Shown here piece after piece: positions 1 through 11,301 of a stretch of DNA of 64,000 nt (within the stretch, counting starts at the first letter, position 1; each line of letters opens with the position of its first letter). The stretch is from Geotrypetes seraphini. Its lineage: Eukaryota > Chordata > Amphibia > Gymnophiona > Dermophiidae. Location: assembly GCF_902459505.1 (NCBI RefSeq), contig NC_047096.1:6076001-6140000 (forward strand), in the 5' to 3' direction. Below the pieces are notes generated by a model. It was not told the origin of the DNA. It searched no databases and saw only the letters and a list, made by a program, of their open reading frames with translations. Position numbers and translations under genes: made by a program.

Positions 1-74
1 CAATTTGATTGACATCCTACAAATCTCACTGAACGGTTTTCCATAAGATTTCAATATGTGTTTTGTTCCTTCAG

Positions 75-3000
75 GGAATGGGCCAAAACTGAATGGAAAT
101 TATAGACTGTACAGCTCTGCTGGAGATCTGCGGCAGATGAGTTATGGCGGAGATTTTCTGGATGATGACATCCCACCCCCACCGTCAGTGCCGCCGCCGC
201 CACCACCGTCACTGGCATCACTGGCACCACCACCTCCTCCGCCGCCATCAATGCCACCGCCGGCTCCTCCATTGCCTCAAGAGTTGTTTCCTTCCTCCAC
301 ACTATCGTCCCCAGTTTCTCCTGCTCCCCCTGATTTTATACCGCCAGAACCGCCATTGGGGGCCTCTCCAGCACGTGCAGCACTGATCCCAGCTCCTACA
401 GGAACTCCGTTCCAAAGTGTGTCAAAATGGAAATCGGAGACAATACTAAATACCATACAGTCAGATGATTGTGATTCCATTCCACATCGCAATTCTTGGT
501 ATGTTGGGGCTCCCAGTCCCCCAGCACATCCACACAAATCTGACTCACACTTGACCTTTCCCAGGTCATTTAAAACTCCTCCTCCAGCACCTGTGCGATC
601 TTCATCCATCCAATATCAAGAGCAGAAAACCCACCAGGACAGCAACACTTTCAATGGTAGTAACTTCCACCAGACATCAGTCAGGCCTCCTATTCCTTCC
701 AGTTTCAATCCAAATACTGAAGCTAAGGTTTTCTCTGTCACTTCACAGGAACTGAAACCTTCAAATGACACAATAAATAAAAGAAAATCTGTGATCATCA
801 TGGAAGACCCCATAAGCCCCAGTCAGAGCTGGGACTCAAATAAAACTAGTGATAGTAGTAGTAGTAATTCACCAAATTCTCCTGGACCCATACCACCAAA
901 GCCTGTGAAGAACATGCCACAACTCTCAATGCCACCAGAATGGAACAGTGCAAACTCAGACCCCACAAAAGGAGAAACCATCATTCCTAGCAGAGGGACT
1001 CTGTCTTCCAGAGACAGCCAAAAGTCAATGAGCAACGTCCATCAGCTCAAGGAAGAACTTGATGCTGTGATGTCAGTAAGAGTTAAGCAAGATGAAGAAG
1101 CTTTAAGTCCCAGAGATAGTTCAAATGCGAATAAACTTACAATAAATTCGACTAGTGGCTCTGCAAATCCTGATGCGACTCAGTTGTTGAAACCTGCAAG
1201 TAAGATCATCCCATTCTTGCCTGAATCATCAATAACTAAGCAACAAGATGACTACCTAGAGGATGATTGGTCTCCCATAAATGACCATTCACCAGATATT
1301 TTAGGACCTAATGTATCATCTCATGATATCATTCAGAAGGAACCAAACCAAATTAAAGAAATCCAGAATCAGCTTTCAGCTCTCATATCGGGGAAGCATA
1401 TCATATCAGAGAAACAAACAGAGGATCCATTGAATCTTAGGCGGAGTGTAGAGTGCAATAAAGTTGGTGGAAATGGGAGTGTTGATGCAATCATTCTTGA
1501 GGGCTCCAAACCATCCAAAACAGGCCTGAAATCAATTGCAGTGTTACCTGCTGGAGGAAATGTGAAAAAGGAAGAGGAGAAGGATATAAAATCTAGTCTG
1601 CTTCATGTCCCAGAAAAGTCTCCCAAGATTGTCAGTCCTAGTTCAACTAACAAACCGACTGATACCACTCAGAAGAAACAGAACAAAATTAGTAAGCTAA
1701 AGAATGATCTCGAAGCTCTCTTGTCTCCTACAAAAAAGGAAGAAAAGCCATCACTAAAACCTGCCAGTTCCAAACATGTTTTGGACACAAAGAAAGACAC
1801 TGAAAATGTGAAGAGCAAGCAGATAAATATTGGCGAGCCTGAACTGCTGAAAGCTGTAATGAAGAAAATTCCGCTTTTACCACCAACTGGGGAGAACGAA
1901 ATAGACTCATTTGTACCAGATACATCTTTGAATAATATGACTATTTTAGATATTGTAATTCCCGACCCAGATTATTTGCCTGAACATGAGCATTCAAAGC
2001 CAGATCTGACACTACAAACAGAAAATACACTCCCGATATCGGAGGGAGCTTTACCTCTTCAGGGCATAGATCAACAGCTGCAAAAAATGTCTGTGTCGCA
2101 TTATAAGGTACACCATAATAGGAAGCCCTCTGCTAGCAGTGTGTCATCATTCGTTTCTTTAACATCGGACTTAGATCAGCAAATAAACACTTCAAAGCCC
2201 TCAATCAATATTCCAGCATTTTCAGATAGTCCTCCAGAGCAACCATCCGCGTTATCAACCCTCACATTACATACTGCAGAACAACCATCATTATTGACAC
2301 CTACATCACGTACTTCAGGGCAACCATCCTCATTGTCAATGCTTACATCAAATGCTCCAGAGCAACCATCATTATTGACACCTACATCACGTACTTCAGG
2401 GCAACCATCCTCATTATTAACGCTTACATCACGTACTCTAGAGCAACCATCTTCATTATTAACATTTACAATACGTACTCCAGAGCAATCGTCTTCATTA
2501 TTGACACCTACATCATATACTCCAGAGTCACCATCCCTATTATCACCATCTACATTACGACAGGAAAGCAGGATACTGACACATCCTGTGACTGGTGAGG
2601 AGGTGGAGGCTGGTACACCATTGGCTCTCCTCTTGGCTGCAAAGAGTCGAGCCCAGAAAGGAAAATGCCCCGTGTCCCAACAGCACGCTAACATGGATGA
2701 AACGTTAAACATGAACAGGTCTGAAACAAGCTCAGCAATCATGCAGTACAGTGAATCAAATCCAAATTCTTTTGTTGTTGTGCCCAAACCCCAAGTTAGA
2801 GATCCTCAATTTGTGTTAAAAGACAATAAAGAGTGCTGGACACCTATGTACAGTGAAAGGCCTATAAATGATACACTGGTGGGAGGGAATACAGATACTA
2901 AGCCAGGAACATTCAGTAGCAGTAAACAAGACAAATTTTTTAACAAAGCCAATGAAAAGGATGAAGAACCTCAAAAATCAAAATCTGATATCACAAGAAT

Positions 3001-3870
3001 AAATCAAAGTCTTGCACATGCTATTAATGAAAATTCTAGTAATGCGAGTCAGCCATATCTGACTAATATATCAGATCTTCAGGTTTCTTCTTTCTGTTCT
3101 CCTTTGCCAGTTACGTTAACAGGCCAACAGAACTGGAGAAATGGAGAGTCTCAAAACTTTGCTTCTATGAGTCTTGCCGCAGGTCTCCTCCCATCTACAA
3201 ATGTAACACAAACATATCCCAAGGATACCTCAGACTTTCAGATCTCTTCATTTGCTTCACCTACTCCATATTCAATTGAGAAACAGATGCGGGAAGAAGA
3301 ATATAATTATGAACTAATTCCACCCCCCCCAGAATTTAGCAATGATATTGATAACAGTGTCCTGTCATACTCAAGCTCAAAGGTTCAGCAAAGAGACTCC
3401 TATCAAAAGAGATTTCCAATTCATAACGAAACCAGGGAGATGAACCAAGGCTTCAGTAGGCCAGTCTACGACAGCAGTTACATGATTTCGCCAAAACTTC
3501 CTAATAGCAGCTACAGGCAATACCCAAGCAATAGTTATCCGAGCACTACATCTGATTATCGAAACAGCCATCCATTAATTAAGAAGCGTTTATATATTCC
3601 TGAGCCAGAGAAGCCAACAACTTATGGAAAAATGCCAATGTCTACTAGAACTCTACATTCTCCTGCCTCCTACCACTCCAACATGAATCAGTACAGTTCT
3701 CCTAAGATCACAGATATTCGGCGGACTAGTTTGCCATCGAGAAGTGGCATACCAGCAAGGAAGATGTCACTGGAGAACCCTGGAAGGTTGGTACCTTCTA
3801 GTGCCATCATGAATGAGATGAAACACGCAATGCAGTATCCTGAATTTTCCTACAACAAAGGGGCAAATAG
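75..3870 (+). CDS. C6orf132: C6orf132-like large internal exon
   Basis: The acceptor is a pyrimidine tract ending in CAG at 72-74; the donor is AG|GTAAGT at 3870/3871. The open frame runs without a stop for about 1,265 codons and reads into a stop just after the donor, as expected of an exon. Polyproline blocks sit at about 170-270 and 330-360. A degenerate repeat of 13-14 residues (EQPSSLLTLTSRT type) fills about 2230-2550. Antisense open frames across this exon are shadows. Confidence 0.92.
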
Positions 3871-6800
3871 GTAAGTGATAATTCTAATAACATAATATCT
3901 ATTTACTTGATGTCCTTAGGGCTATAAAAAGGTATTGAAAATGGCTAAAATTGAACTCCTTATCTTTCTGCCTAAACCCCCCTCCCGCCATTCTCTATTT
4001 CTGTGGATAATACACTCTTCCTCCCTGTCCTTCTCCTCCACGGCCAGCTCCAGACTCCGCCCTTTCTTTGTTGCCGTGCCGTATGCCTGGAACAGGCTGC
4101 CAGAGTCAATACGTCCTGCTCCGTCTCTAGCAGTCTTCAAATCCAAGCTAAAAGCCCACTTTTTTTCAAGCTGTTTTCAACTCTTAACTCCCACTCACTG
4201 TCAGATACCTATACCTATGGCATCATTCCTCCTACCAGAAACTCCCCAACCCCCAGATGTTCTGTCTCTCTGTCCAGATTAGATTGTAAGCTTTACTGAG
4301 AATGTTAAAATGTACAGCGCTGCATAAATGATAAGTAGTAGTACTGTGAGTAGTTAGGAAATCTTATAACCTATAATTCTATACATCAACTCATACAATG
4401 TATCTTGAAGATAAGACTGGATGCTGGGTATTCCCTGTTCAATGTTCTAACCATCTTTAGCTCACATTTTTAGTCCAAGGAGTTAATTACTTTCCAGAAA
4501 CAGAATCAGTGCAATTCAAATTACTCTTACTACATAAGAACAGCCTTACTGGATCAGACCAATGGCCCGTCTAGCCCAGTATCTCGTCTTCGTGGAGGCC
4601 AAACCAGGTCCCTAATACCTGGCCAAAACCCAAAGAGTAGCAACATTCTAAATAGAATCCCCAAAGAGTAACAAGATTCCGGAACCCCCAGAGAAGCAAC
4701 ATTCCATCCAGAATCTTAAAGAATAGCAAGATTCCGGAATCTCAAAGAGTAACAAGATGCTAGAATCCCAAAGAGTAGCAACATTCCATGCAGAATCTCA
4801 AAGAATAGCAAGATTCCGGAATCTCAAAGAGTAACAAGATGCTAGAATCCCAAAGAGTAGCAACATTCCATGCAGAATCTCAAAGAATAGCAAGATTCCG
4901 GAATCCCAAAGAGTAGGAACAGTCCATGCTACCGATCCAGGGCAAGCAGTGGCTTCCCCCATGTCTTTCTCAAGAACAGACTATGGACTTTTCTTCCAGG
5001 AAGCAAGGGTCATCTTGAAGTTTGCTTGCCTTTGCTTCAAAATCATAACAGGATCATCCCCAATCTATCTGTCTCGTCATTTTGAATTTCCAGGCACAAC
5101 CTGTACCCGCAGTGCCTACATGTTCGCTTTTCCATCCTTGAAGGGCTGTATCTACCTGTACAAGAGATTCCATGACAGTACACTATCATTCCAAGCAGGC
5201 AAATGGAAGAAATGTTTAACCAACTTTATCTCAAACGCACTTTGTTATCAAACTGTCAGGAAGTCAATCAAAACGTATCTCTTTGATATATTTCTCTGAC
5301 CCCTCTCCTGCCTTGATGTACTTTTAGACCACTTCCAGATAAACCTGACCAATCTTAACATAGTAATGTAACCTTGAAAAGCTTTATCTTATATCGCTGT
5401 TTGTATACAGTCTTTTCCTCTGTAAACCACTTTGAACTGTTTGTGGTATAGCGGTATATGAAAATAAAGTTATTATTAAAACCAGTTACGCTATCCGCTC
5501 TTACCACATCCTCTGGCAACGCGTTCCAGAGCTTAACTATTCTCTGAGTGAAAAATATTTCCTCCTATTGGTTTTAAAAGTATTTCTCCGTAACTTCATC
5601 GAGTGCCTCCTAGTCTTTGTTATTTTTGACGGAGTGAAACATCGATCCACTTGTACTTCGATCCTATCTCCCCTCAGCCGTCTCTTTTCCAGCTGAAGAG
5701 ACCTAACCTCTTTAGTCTTTCCTCATACGAGAGGAGTTCCAGCTCCTTTATCACTGATCCAGTTAGAGGATGTATTCAGTCTGCTCAATGGGTAACTGCC
5801 AGGCTGGTCTAGCTTTATCCAAATACTGCTCTGAATATTGTTGGTTAGTACGTCATTTAACAAACCCTCTCCTTTACAAACTCGCGCTGGCTTTTTTTAG
5901 CGCAGGCCTCTGTGGTAGCAGCTCCGATCATAGAATTCCTATGAGCGTCCGAGCTGTTAGCGCCCCGGCTGGCTCTAAAAATACTAGTGCGGGTTTGTAA
6001 AGGAGGGGGAAAAGATGCGTCTGTCTCTGGAGTAGTTAGGAAGAGTCAACTAGAATGACACTTTTCTTATCAGGCTGTCCAGATTTGGAACAATCTTCCA
6101 TTAGTAATAAGAGGCCTTGATTCATATATTACTTTTCACAAGGCATTTTTTTTCTTCATTATTTTTAAGTGTTATCCTTGATGTTCTCAAACAAATTGTT
6201 TATTCATTTTTCAATATATGTGTTCTCCTTAATATAGGAGTTTCTTGTTGCAATCCGCTTTGAATAGTTATATCCTGAAGTCTCTTATCTACCAATATTT
6301 CGCTGCAGCAGTCAGCAGTTGATTTAACTGACCACCATAGGGTTGGGGTTTTTGGTGTTTTATTCCCTGTATAGCTGAATATTCAGTGCTGGTAACTAGA
6401 TACAGGCTGGAATTGAAGATCTGGGTATAATTTGGACCTTCAGTAGCAAGAGATGATGTTTTATTAAGTTTCAATGGGGAGTGGGATAGACCATATTAAG
6501 CTTGGGATAAGGGTGGGCAACTCCGGTCCTCGAGGGCCGGAATCCAGTCGGGTTTTCAGGATTTCCCCAACGAATATGCATGAGATCTATTTGCATGTAC
6601 TGCTTTAAATGCGTATTCATTGGAGAAATCCTGAAAACCCGACTGGATTCCGGCCCTTGAGGACCGGAGTCGCCCCCCCCCCCCACCCCCCGGGATAGAC
6701 ACTCTTTATTTGTGTCAATAAATTCACTTCAAAGGTCATAGAAAAATGTCCAACTGTATTGAAGTCCTGGTATAGAAGGATGTGGGGTCTATCCCCCCCC

Positions 6801-8387
6801 CTCCACACACACACACTTGTTCTTCTGCTGTTTTTGTTCCTTTTTTTGTTCTGTATAGGTTTTATTAAGTTTACCAAATTTATTCAGAGTTTTCTACCCC
6901 CGCTTCAAGGATCAGAGCCTTTTGGGCGGCTTCAGACAATTAAATTTGCATAAATCAATATAGGAAAATATAAAAGCGTAAATAGAACAATTTAAAATTT
7001 AAGGCATCTCCTGCTGCATGAGAGAGATTTGCATGTAATGGAGGAGACTGGCGTGCACATAGGTTTCATGCATATTCATTAGGGCTGTCCTGAAAACCTG
7101 ACTGGCTGGGGGTCCCCCAGGACGGGGTTGAGAACCAGTGGCATAGTAAGGAGGGTGGTCCTCCCCGGGTGCCAGTACCCCTCCTGCTCTCTGCCCCCAC
7201 CTCTTCCCTCTCCTCCCCTAGTCTAGTTGTTCACTGCCGTGAGAACTTTAACGTGTGCCTCACAACTGAGGTCTCTCCCACTGACATGACTTCCAGGTGC
7301 CAGCGTTGGAAGTGACGTTAGCGGGGAGAGACAACAGGGTTGCGAGGAGCACATTGAAGTTCTTGTTGCTCGCGGGGGGGGGGGGGGGGAGATCGGGGAA
7401 GGAGCAGGGGGTGGAGACAAGGATGGGGAAGGGGGCGCCAGAACTCCGGGTGCCTCTCACCATCACCAAACCACTGCCCTATAGTAATGTTTATAGAGTT
7501 AACTCAGGGGAAGGGGAAGACATCTTGATTGGTAAGTTGAACCCTGTCAACAATACTTGGTGTCTTGGTTATAACCTATCGTGTTTGGCTGCCTATACGG
7601 TTGGCATGGTGGTGACTTATATTTAAATATGAGTGACAGCAGCCCACACAGAGTGCTGGACATGGCTCTGGCCACTTTGTTGGGCAACCTGGATAGACCG
7701 TGCAGATAGAGAACGACACAGAGACAAATTTGTCCCTGTTCCTGCAGGAACTCAAGTTCCCTGTCTTGTCCCCACGAGTTTTGTCACTATCGCTGTACCT
7801 GCCTCATTCCTGTAAGCTCTGCCTTAACCGCACAAGCCTTGGACACTTATGATTTTAAAGTATTTGAGGCTTGTGCAGATGAGGACGGAGCTTAGGTATT
7901 GGTGGAATGAGGCGTTATGACATCACAATCTCAGCTGTAGAATGTTACTACTTAGGATTTTAAAGTGTTTGAGGCTTGTGCAGATGAGGATGGAGTTTGC
8001 AGGATTGGGGCAGGGACAGGAAAAGAACTCACTGGGACTGGAAAATGAGTTCCCGCGGAGACGGGAAAAAAACGTGTCCCCATGTTATTCTCTACATGCA
8101 GGCCTTTTTCTGCTGCCATTTACTGTTTTACTGTCTAATATTCAAAGAGCTGGTCCAAGAAAGCAACAGGGCAGCCAATCTGCAAGAGCCAATGTGGCAT
8201 GAGTGTTCAAATTTCAGCCATTTTTCCTCGAAGGTGCCACAATATTTTTCCTCTGTTCAGGACTTCCTCTTCTATTTATTTCTGCAGGACTCAGCGTCAC
8301 AGTTCACCATACCAAGGGACGACCTTCACCGTGAGGCCTGGCACAAGACAACCTATTTCTTATATGCACCAAAATCATCCATACTGA
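75..8387 (+). CDS. C6orf132: C6orf132-like proline-rich protein, 3' part of gene (two exons seen)
   Basis: Seen: a 3.8-kb open exon (75-3870) and a 100-nt terminal exon (8288-8387). They join in phase (two bases of an Arg codon, then one) and the protein ends at a TGA. From memory of human C6orf132, conserved blocks occur in the same order: NGNYRLYSSAGDL, a polyproline run, HLTFPRSFKTPPPAPVRSSS, HPVTGEEVEAGTPLALLLAA, YELIPPPPEFSND, LIKKRLYIPEP and the terminal FTVRPGTRQPISY. The protein is long, poor in predicted structure and rich in Ser/Pro, with no signal peptide or membrane segment in the visible part. Its function is unknown; in human it is an uncharacterised proline-rich protein. The upstream exons with the true start lie before the window, so the ATG at 56 is intronic. 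It is tail to tail with WDR77. Confidence 0.9.
3935..4345 (+). mobile_element. L2-like LINE, 3' end fragment
   Basis: In one frame it encodes FFVAVPYAWNRLPESIRPAP and LAVFKSKLKAHFF, the conserved C-terminal end of L2/CR1-type LINE pol proteins, then a short 3' UTR ending in a TAGTAG-like tail. It is a 5'-truncated copy inside the last intron of the C6orf132-like gene. Confidence 0.75.
4526..5003 (-). mobile_element. CR1 LINE 3' UTR with internal tandem expansion
   Basis: It opens with the CR1 3' end seen many times in this window (ACTGGATCAGACCAATGG). From about 4620 to 4930 a unit of roughly 80 bp (AAGAGTAGCAACATTCCATG, AAGAATAGCAAGATTCCGG, AAGAGTAACAAGATGCTAG) repeats three times. The copy continues at 5490 after another LINE inserted into it. 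Confidence 0.75.
5006..5483 (+). mobile_element. L2-like LINE 3' fragment nested in CR1
   Basis: It encodes [26 protein letters not shown] and KSIKTYLFD, typical of the L2-like family also present on the other strand at 21.4-22.1 kb. It ends in an AATAAAGTTATTATT tail. It splits the CR1 copy 4526-5760. Confidence 0.75.
5490..5760 (-). mobile_element. CR1 LINE pol C-terminal part (continuation)
   Basis: The reverse strand reads degenerate CR1 pol (LSYEERLKRLGLFSLEKRRL type, then RNALPEDVV type). It is the upstream part of the copy interrupted at 5003. Confidence 0.7.
5852..6007. mobile_element. Palindromic MITE, GGGCTCCTTTTAC family
   Basis: Inverted ends CTCCTTTACAAACTCGCGC and GTGCGGGTTTGTAAAGGAGG enclose a GC-rich hairpin. 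It belongs with copies at 9031, 16392, 41797 and 49254. Confidence 0.6.
6050..6295 (+). mobile_element. LINE 3' end fragment, degenerate
   Basis: The sequence TTTGGAACAATCTTCCATTAG, then CAATCCGCTTTGAATAGTTAT, is the usual end of L2-like pol and 3' UTR. It is heavily mutated. Confidence 0.5.
6511..6675. mobile_element. Palindromic hAT-like MITE
   Basis: GGTCCTCGAGGGCCGGAATC at the left mirrors GATTCCGGCCCTTGAGGACC at the right, with the shared inner TTTTCAGGATTTCCCC arm. Same family as 41333-41521, 41571-41772 and 45734-45927. Confidence 0.7.
7000..7140. mobile_element. Degenerate palindromic MITE
   Basis: The motif CATGCATATTCATTAGGG, then CCTGAAAACCTGACTGGC, is a related or sister family of the CTCGAGG palindromes. 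Only one arm is well kept. Confidence 0.45.
7706..8094. mobile_element. hAT-like foldback MITE, copy 1
   Basis: Ends ATAGAGAACGACACAGAGAC and CCCCATGTTATTCTCTA are inverted, with further mirrored stretches (AAATTTGTCCC, GAGTTTTGTCAC, TTAAAGTATTTGAGGCTTG). A central GGTGGAATGAGGCGTTATGA segment is shared with copies at 20.5 and 30.6 kb. Confidence 0.7.
8288..8387 (+). CDS. C6orf132: C6orf132-like last coding exon
   Basis: The acceptor is TTTATTTCTGCAG, ending at 8287. It encodes TQRHSSPYQGTTFTVRPGTR followed by QPISYMHQNHPY and a TGA. Human C6orf132 ends with the very similar FTVRPGTRHPISYV. The phase fits the 3870 donor exactly. The exon sits 4.4 kb after the big exon, beyond a run of transposons, so a one-exon prediction would miss this conserved C-terminus. 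Confidence 0.88.
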
Positions 8388-9030
8388 GGTCATCTAGTGG
8401 AAGCAGTTCTTGCATGGAGATCTTTCCTGAAGGAAGTCATGAAAGTCGAGGAGGCCAGCCATACCCTGCAAAGAGCTACACTGTGGTTCCCATGTGTCTC
8501 TGGCTATATAGTCCGCTTTATTTCTGGATGGCTAATTAACTTTTGCACCAATGGTATCATTACTTTGATAAATATGAGGCAGAGACCACCATAAAAACAA
8601 AACAGTTGAGCAAATTTTGGCTTCTCCTTGCTGGATCTTGGTCTTGATTTCATTGTCCGAAATGAAAACGTGACCTTTTTAACACTTGGTCTTGGCTCAG
8701 CATCCGGTTGTCAACCTTAATACCGTAATTAGGCAAGTGAAAATCACGGGCCCTGAAAACATCATGTTGGCCTTATGTGAAGAGGGATATTTTGCCTCCG
8801 CTCTGCTTTGACCGTTTTGCTTATCCTGTGCTCAAAGCCTAACTAAACTTCAGGTTTTGGAATTCAGCTGCTTAAAACCATTCACGGTCTCCCTTTTGCA
8901 CCAGTACACGGGTCACTTTTAGGGATAATTTTTTTTTAACAGACTGTTGTACGAACTCAAATGTTCACAAGGAACTTTCAGAATCATAGTTTTTACGTAG
9001 TTATGAAATATTTGCAGGGATTTAAATATA

Positions 9031-9169
9031 GGGCTCCTTTTACAAAGCCACGCTAGGGCCTTGACGCGTGGATTAGCGCACGCTAAATTGCCGCACGATA
9101 GCCGCTTCCTTTTGAGCAGGCGGTAGATTTCCGGCTAGCGCGCGCTAAAATGCTTTGTAAAAGGAGCCC
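9031..9169. mobile_element. Palindromic MITE, GGGCTCCTTTTAC family
   Basis: It starts GGGCTCCTTTTACAAAGCC and ends GCTTTGTAAAAGGAGCCC, with mirrored GCTAGCGCGCGCTAAAA-type inner arms. No clear target duplication. Confidence 0.75.
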
Positions 9170-9848
9170 ATGTTTTCTCTCAACCTTTTAAGTGCTCATT
9201 AAATACATTGTGTACACGAGAATTATACTGATTCACGTCTGATTATCAACAATCCTTTATTTTTCTGTCAACACATACTTAAACCAATTTATCAGTTACC
9301 GAATGCCTTGTATATAATTGTAAGTACAATTATTTATTATTTAAAAAAAAATTAAGAATTGTGGAGTAAAACTCTGAATTGCAGTTGTTCAGATTGTCAA
9401 AAATGGATGTCACACAGCAAGCGAGAGAATCCATCTTGGCGCTGTTCAACTCATCTTGGCCATACCTAATCCACTGTTGGCACTGGAGAGTGTCAGATAA
9501 TTTGTGTATGTAAAATGCTTTATCCTTTTTTAAGTCTTTTGTATTATTTTGAAAATGTTCATCTGCTTTGCAAATTCTATAATCCAAAGACTTTGTGCTA
9601 AGTTATAGCTAAAGGCATTAAAAGTCTAGTTCTGATAAAGGAAAGAAGTGCTGGAAACTGGGGGAGGATCGATTCAGCATGGCACTCCTGCCAGGGGAAC
9701 TCAACTGACCAGTGATATACCATGTTCTCTTAGGCTCCCGCAGCTGGCATCACAATTGGTGCTGTGTTCCGGGTCTAGCCAAGTCCGAGTAGGTAGAACT
9801 AATGCTTCAGCCATCATGCTGTGGCTTTCTTCGGTACCCAGTTCCTTG

Positions 9849-10240
9849 CTTAAGAACATAAGACTCGCCTTACTGGGTCAGACTGATGGTCCATCTAGCC
9901 CAGTAGCCAATCCTGGTCACTAGTCCCTGGCCCAAACCCATTGAGTAGCAACATGCCAGACTACTTAATTGTAAGGAGTAACCTGAAGAAAGCCACATCA
10001 TAATGGCTAAAATGTCGGTTCTACCTACTTGGAGCTTCCTTGCCAATGAAAGAGACTCGACTCATGCGCATTTACTTCACGTAGGTACATCTCTATCATA
10101 TCTCCCCTCTCCCGCCTTTCCTCCAAAGTATACAGATTGAGATCTTTAAGTCTGTTCCCATACTCTTTATCACGAAGACCACACCACCTTTTAGTAGCCT
10201 TCCTCTGGATATCAGCTGACGAGATGGAGATCCTTGCCAG
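9849..10240 (-). mobile_element. CR1 LINE 3' fragment
   Basis: It opens with the CR1 3' end (TTACTGGGTCAGACTGATGG). At 10085-10240 the reverse strand encodes [20 protein letters not shown], a CR1 pol C-terminal motif. Confidence 0.75.
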
Positions 10241-10403
10241 CATAGCAAGAGAGATGGCTATACCACCGGTCTAAACATTTCTCCTGATCAAGAGTGGATG
10301 TAAATGGGAACATAACACATGATGCATGATTTTATAAAACATTGTAAGTCTTGTGGCAAAAGTTTATCCCAACAATTTAGTTAAATCCAGTGAGATTAGC
10401 TGA

Positions 10404-10691
10404 CATCCTTAATGTTAACTGGATTGCATTCAATTTTCATTAATGCTGTATATTGTAGTAACAAAATGATGCCTCAGCCCCACCACTCCACCACTTGTTG
10501 GAAAGTTCGAAAAGCGGGAAGTTAATGGCGGTGCTTCATCATTGGCATTCAATTTATGTGGTATTTTTCATTGTTTTATATTCATTTTAAGTTTATATCA
10601 AAAATCCTAACTTTATTAACTATATTTAATAGTAAATGATACTTATCTCAGCAAAAAACCCAGGAAGCCAGACCCGACATGTTTCACACCA
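10404..10691 (+). repeat. Left arm of 288-bp inverted repeat
   Basis: The arm is 288 bp and pairs base for base with 11014-11301 on the other strand. I see one mismatch (AGGAAGCC against AGGGAGCC) and no gap. The inner edge carries GACCCGACATGTTTCACACC, the hammerhead-type motif described separately. Confidence 0.95.
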
Positions 10692-10711
10692 TAAGTGTTT
10701 TTTCAAGGGTC
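10671..10711 (-). ncRNA. Degenerate hammerhead-ribozyme-like motif (Penelope-type)
   Basis: Read on the - strand: GACCC, TTGAAAA, a hairpin ACAC/GTGT, GAAAC, ATGTC, GGGTC. GACCC pairs with GGGTC (stem I), ACAC with GTGT (stem II), and ACATGT gives the tiny stem III known from Penelope-type hammerheads. The CUGANGA core is altered, so it is likely inactive. Confidence 0.4.
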
Positions 10712-11013
10712 TCCCTGCAAAAGTATATAGAGAAGAAGTTAAAACATACAATTGTGTCCCACTCCTCCCTGACTTTCCTTACTTGTAGTTTAAAGCTTGT
10801 ACTCACCACGGGTGCCGCTGTCATCCGACTCCAAGTTTGTAATGAGAAAAGATGGCGGCGGCGTCCTTGGTATGCCCTTTAAATACTCCCTCACAGCTAT
10901 CCATAACTCCACCCCCTGCATCCGATTGGTCTGAACTGCTTTACACTGTCCCCCACTCAATTTCAATGTTCAACCCATAAGGTTGAATGGTATCAAGTGA
11001 AAAAATATATCTT

Positions 11014-11301
11014 TGGTGTGAAACATGTCGGGTCTGGCTCCCTGGGTTTTTTGCTGAGATAAGTATCATTTACTATTAAATATAGTTAATAAAGTTAGGA
11101 TTTTTGATATAAACTTAAAATGAATATAAAACAATGAAAAATACCACATAAATTGAATGCCAATGATGAAGCACCGCCATTAACTTCCCGCTTTTCGAAC
11201 TTTCCAACAAGTGGTGGAGTGGTGGGGCTGAGGCATCATTTTGTTACTACAATATACAGCATTAATGAAAATTGAATGCAATCCAGTTAACATTAAGGAT
11301 G
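11014..11301 (-). repeat. Right arm of 288-bp inverted repeat
   Basis: It is the reverse complement of 10404-10691. The spacer of 322 bp (10692-11013) is single copy here. ATGATTTTATAAAACA occurs both at about 10327 and at 11299, just outside the arms. Confidence 0.95.

Noticed and set aside
56-74. ATG at 56 as the start of the 1,272-codon protein
   Set aside because: It lies before a good splice acceptor at 74. The human homologue has about 100 residues upstream of this block, so the real start is in earlier exons outside the window.
7997-8539. 180-codon + frame over the terminal C6orf132 exon
   Set aside because: It reads the exon in another frame; only the 8199-8387 frame gives the conserved FTVRPGTR-PISY terminus and fits the donor phase.
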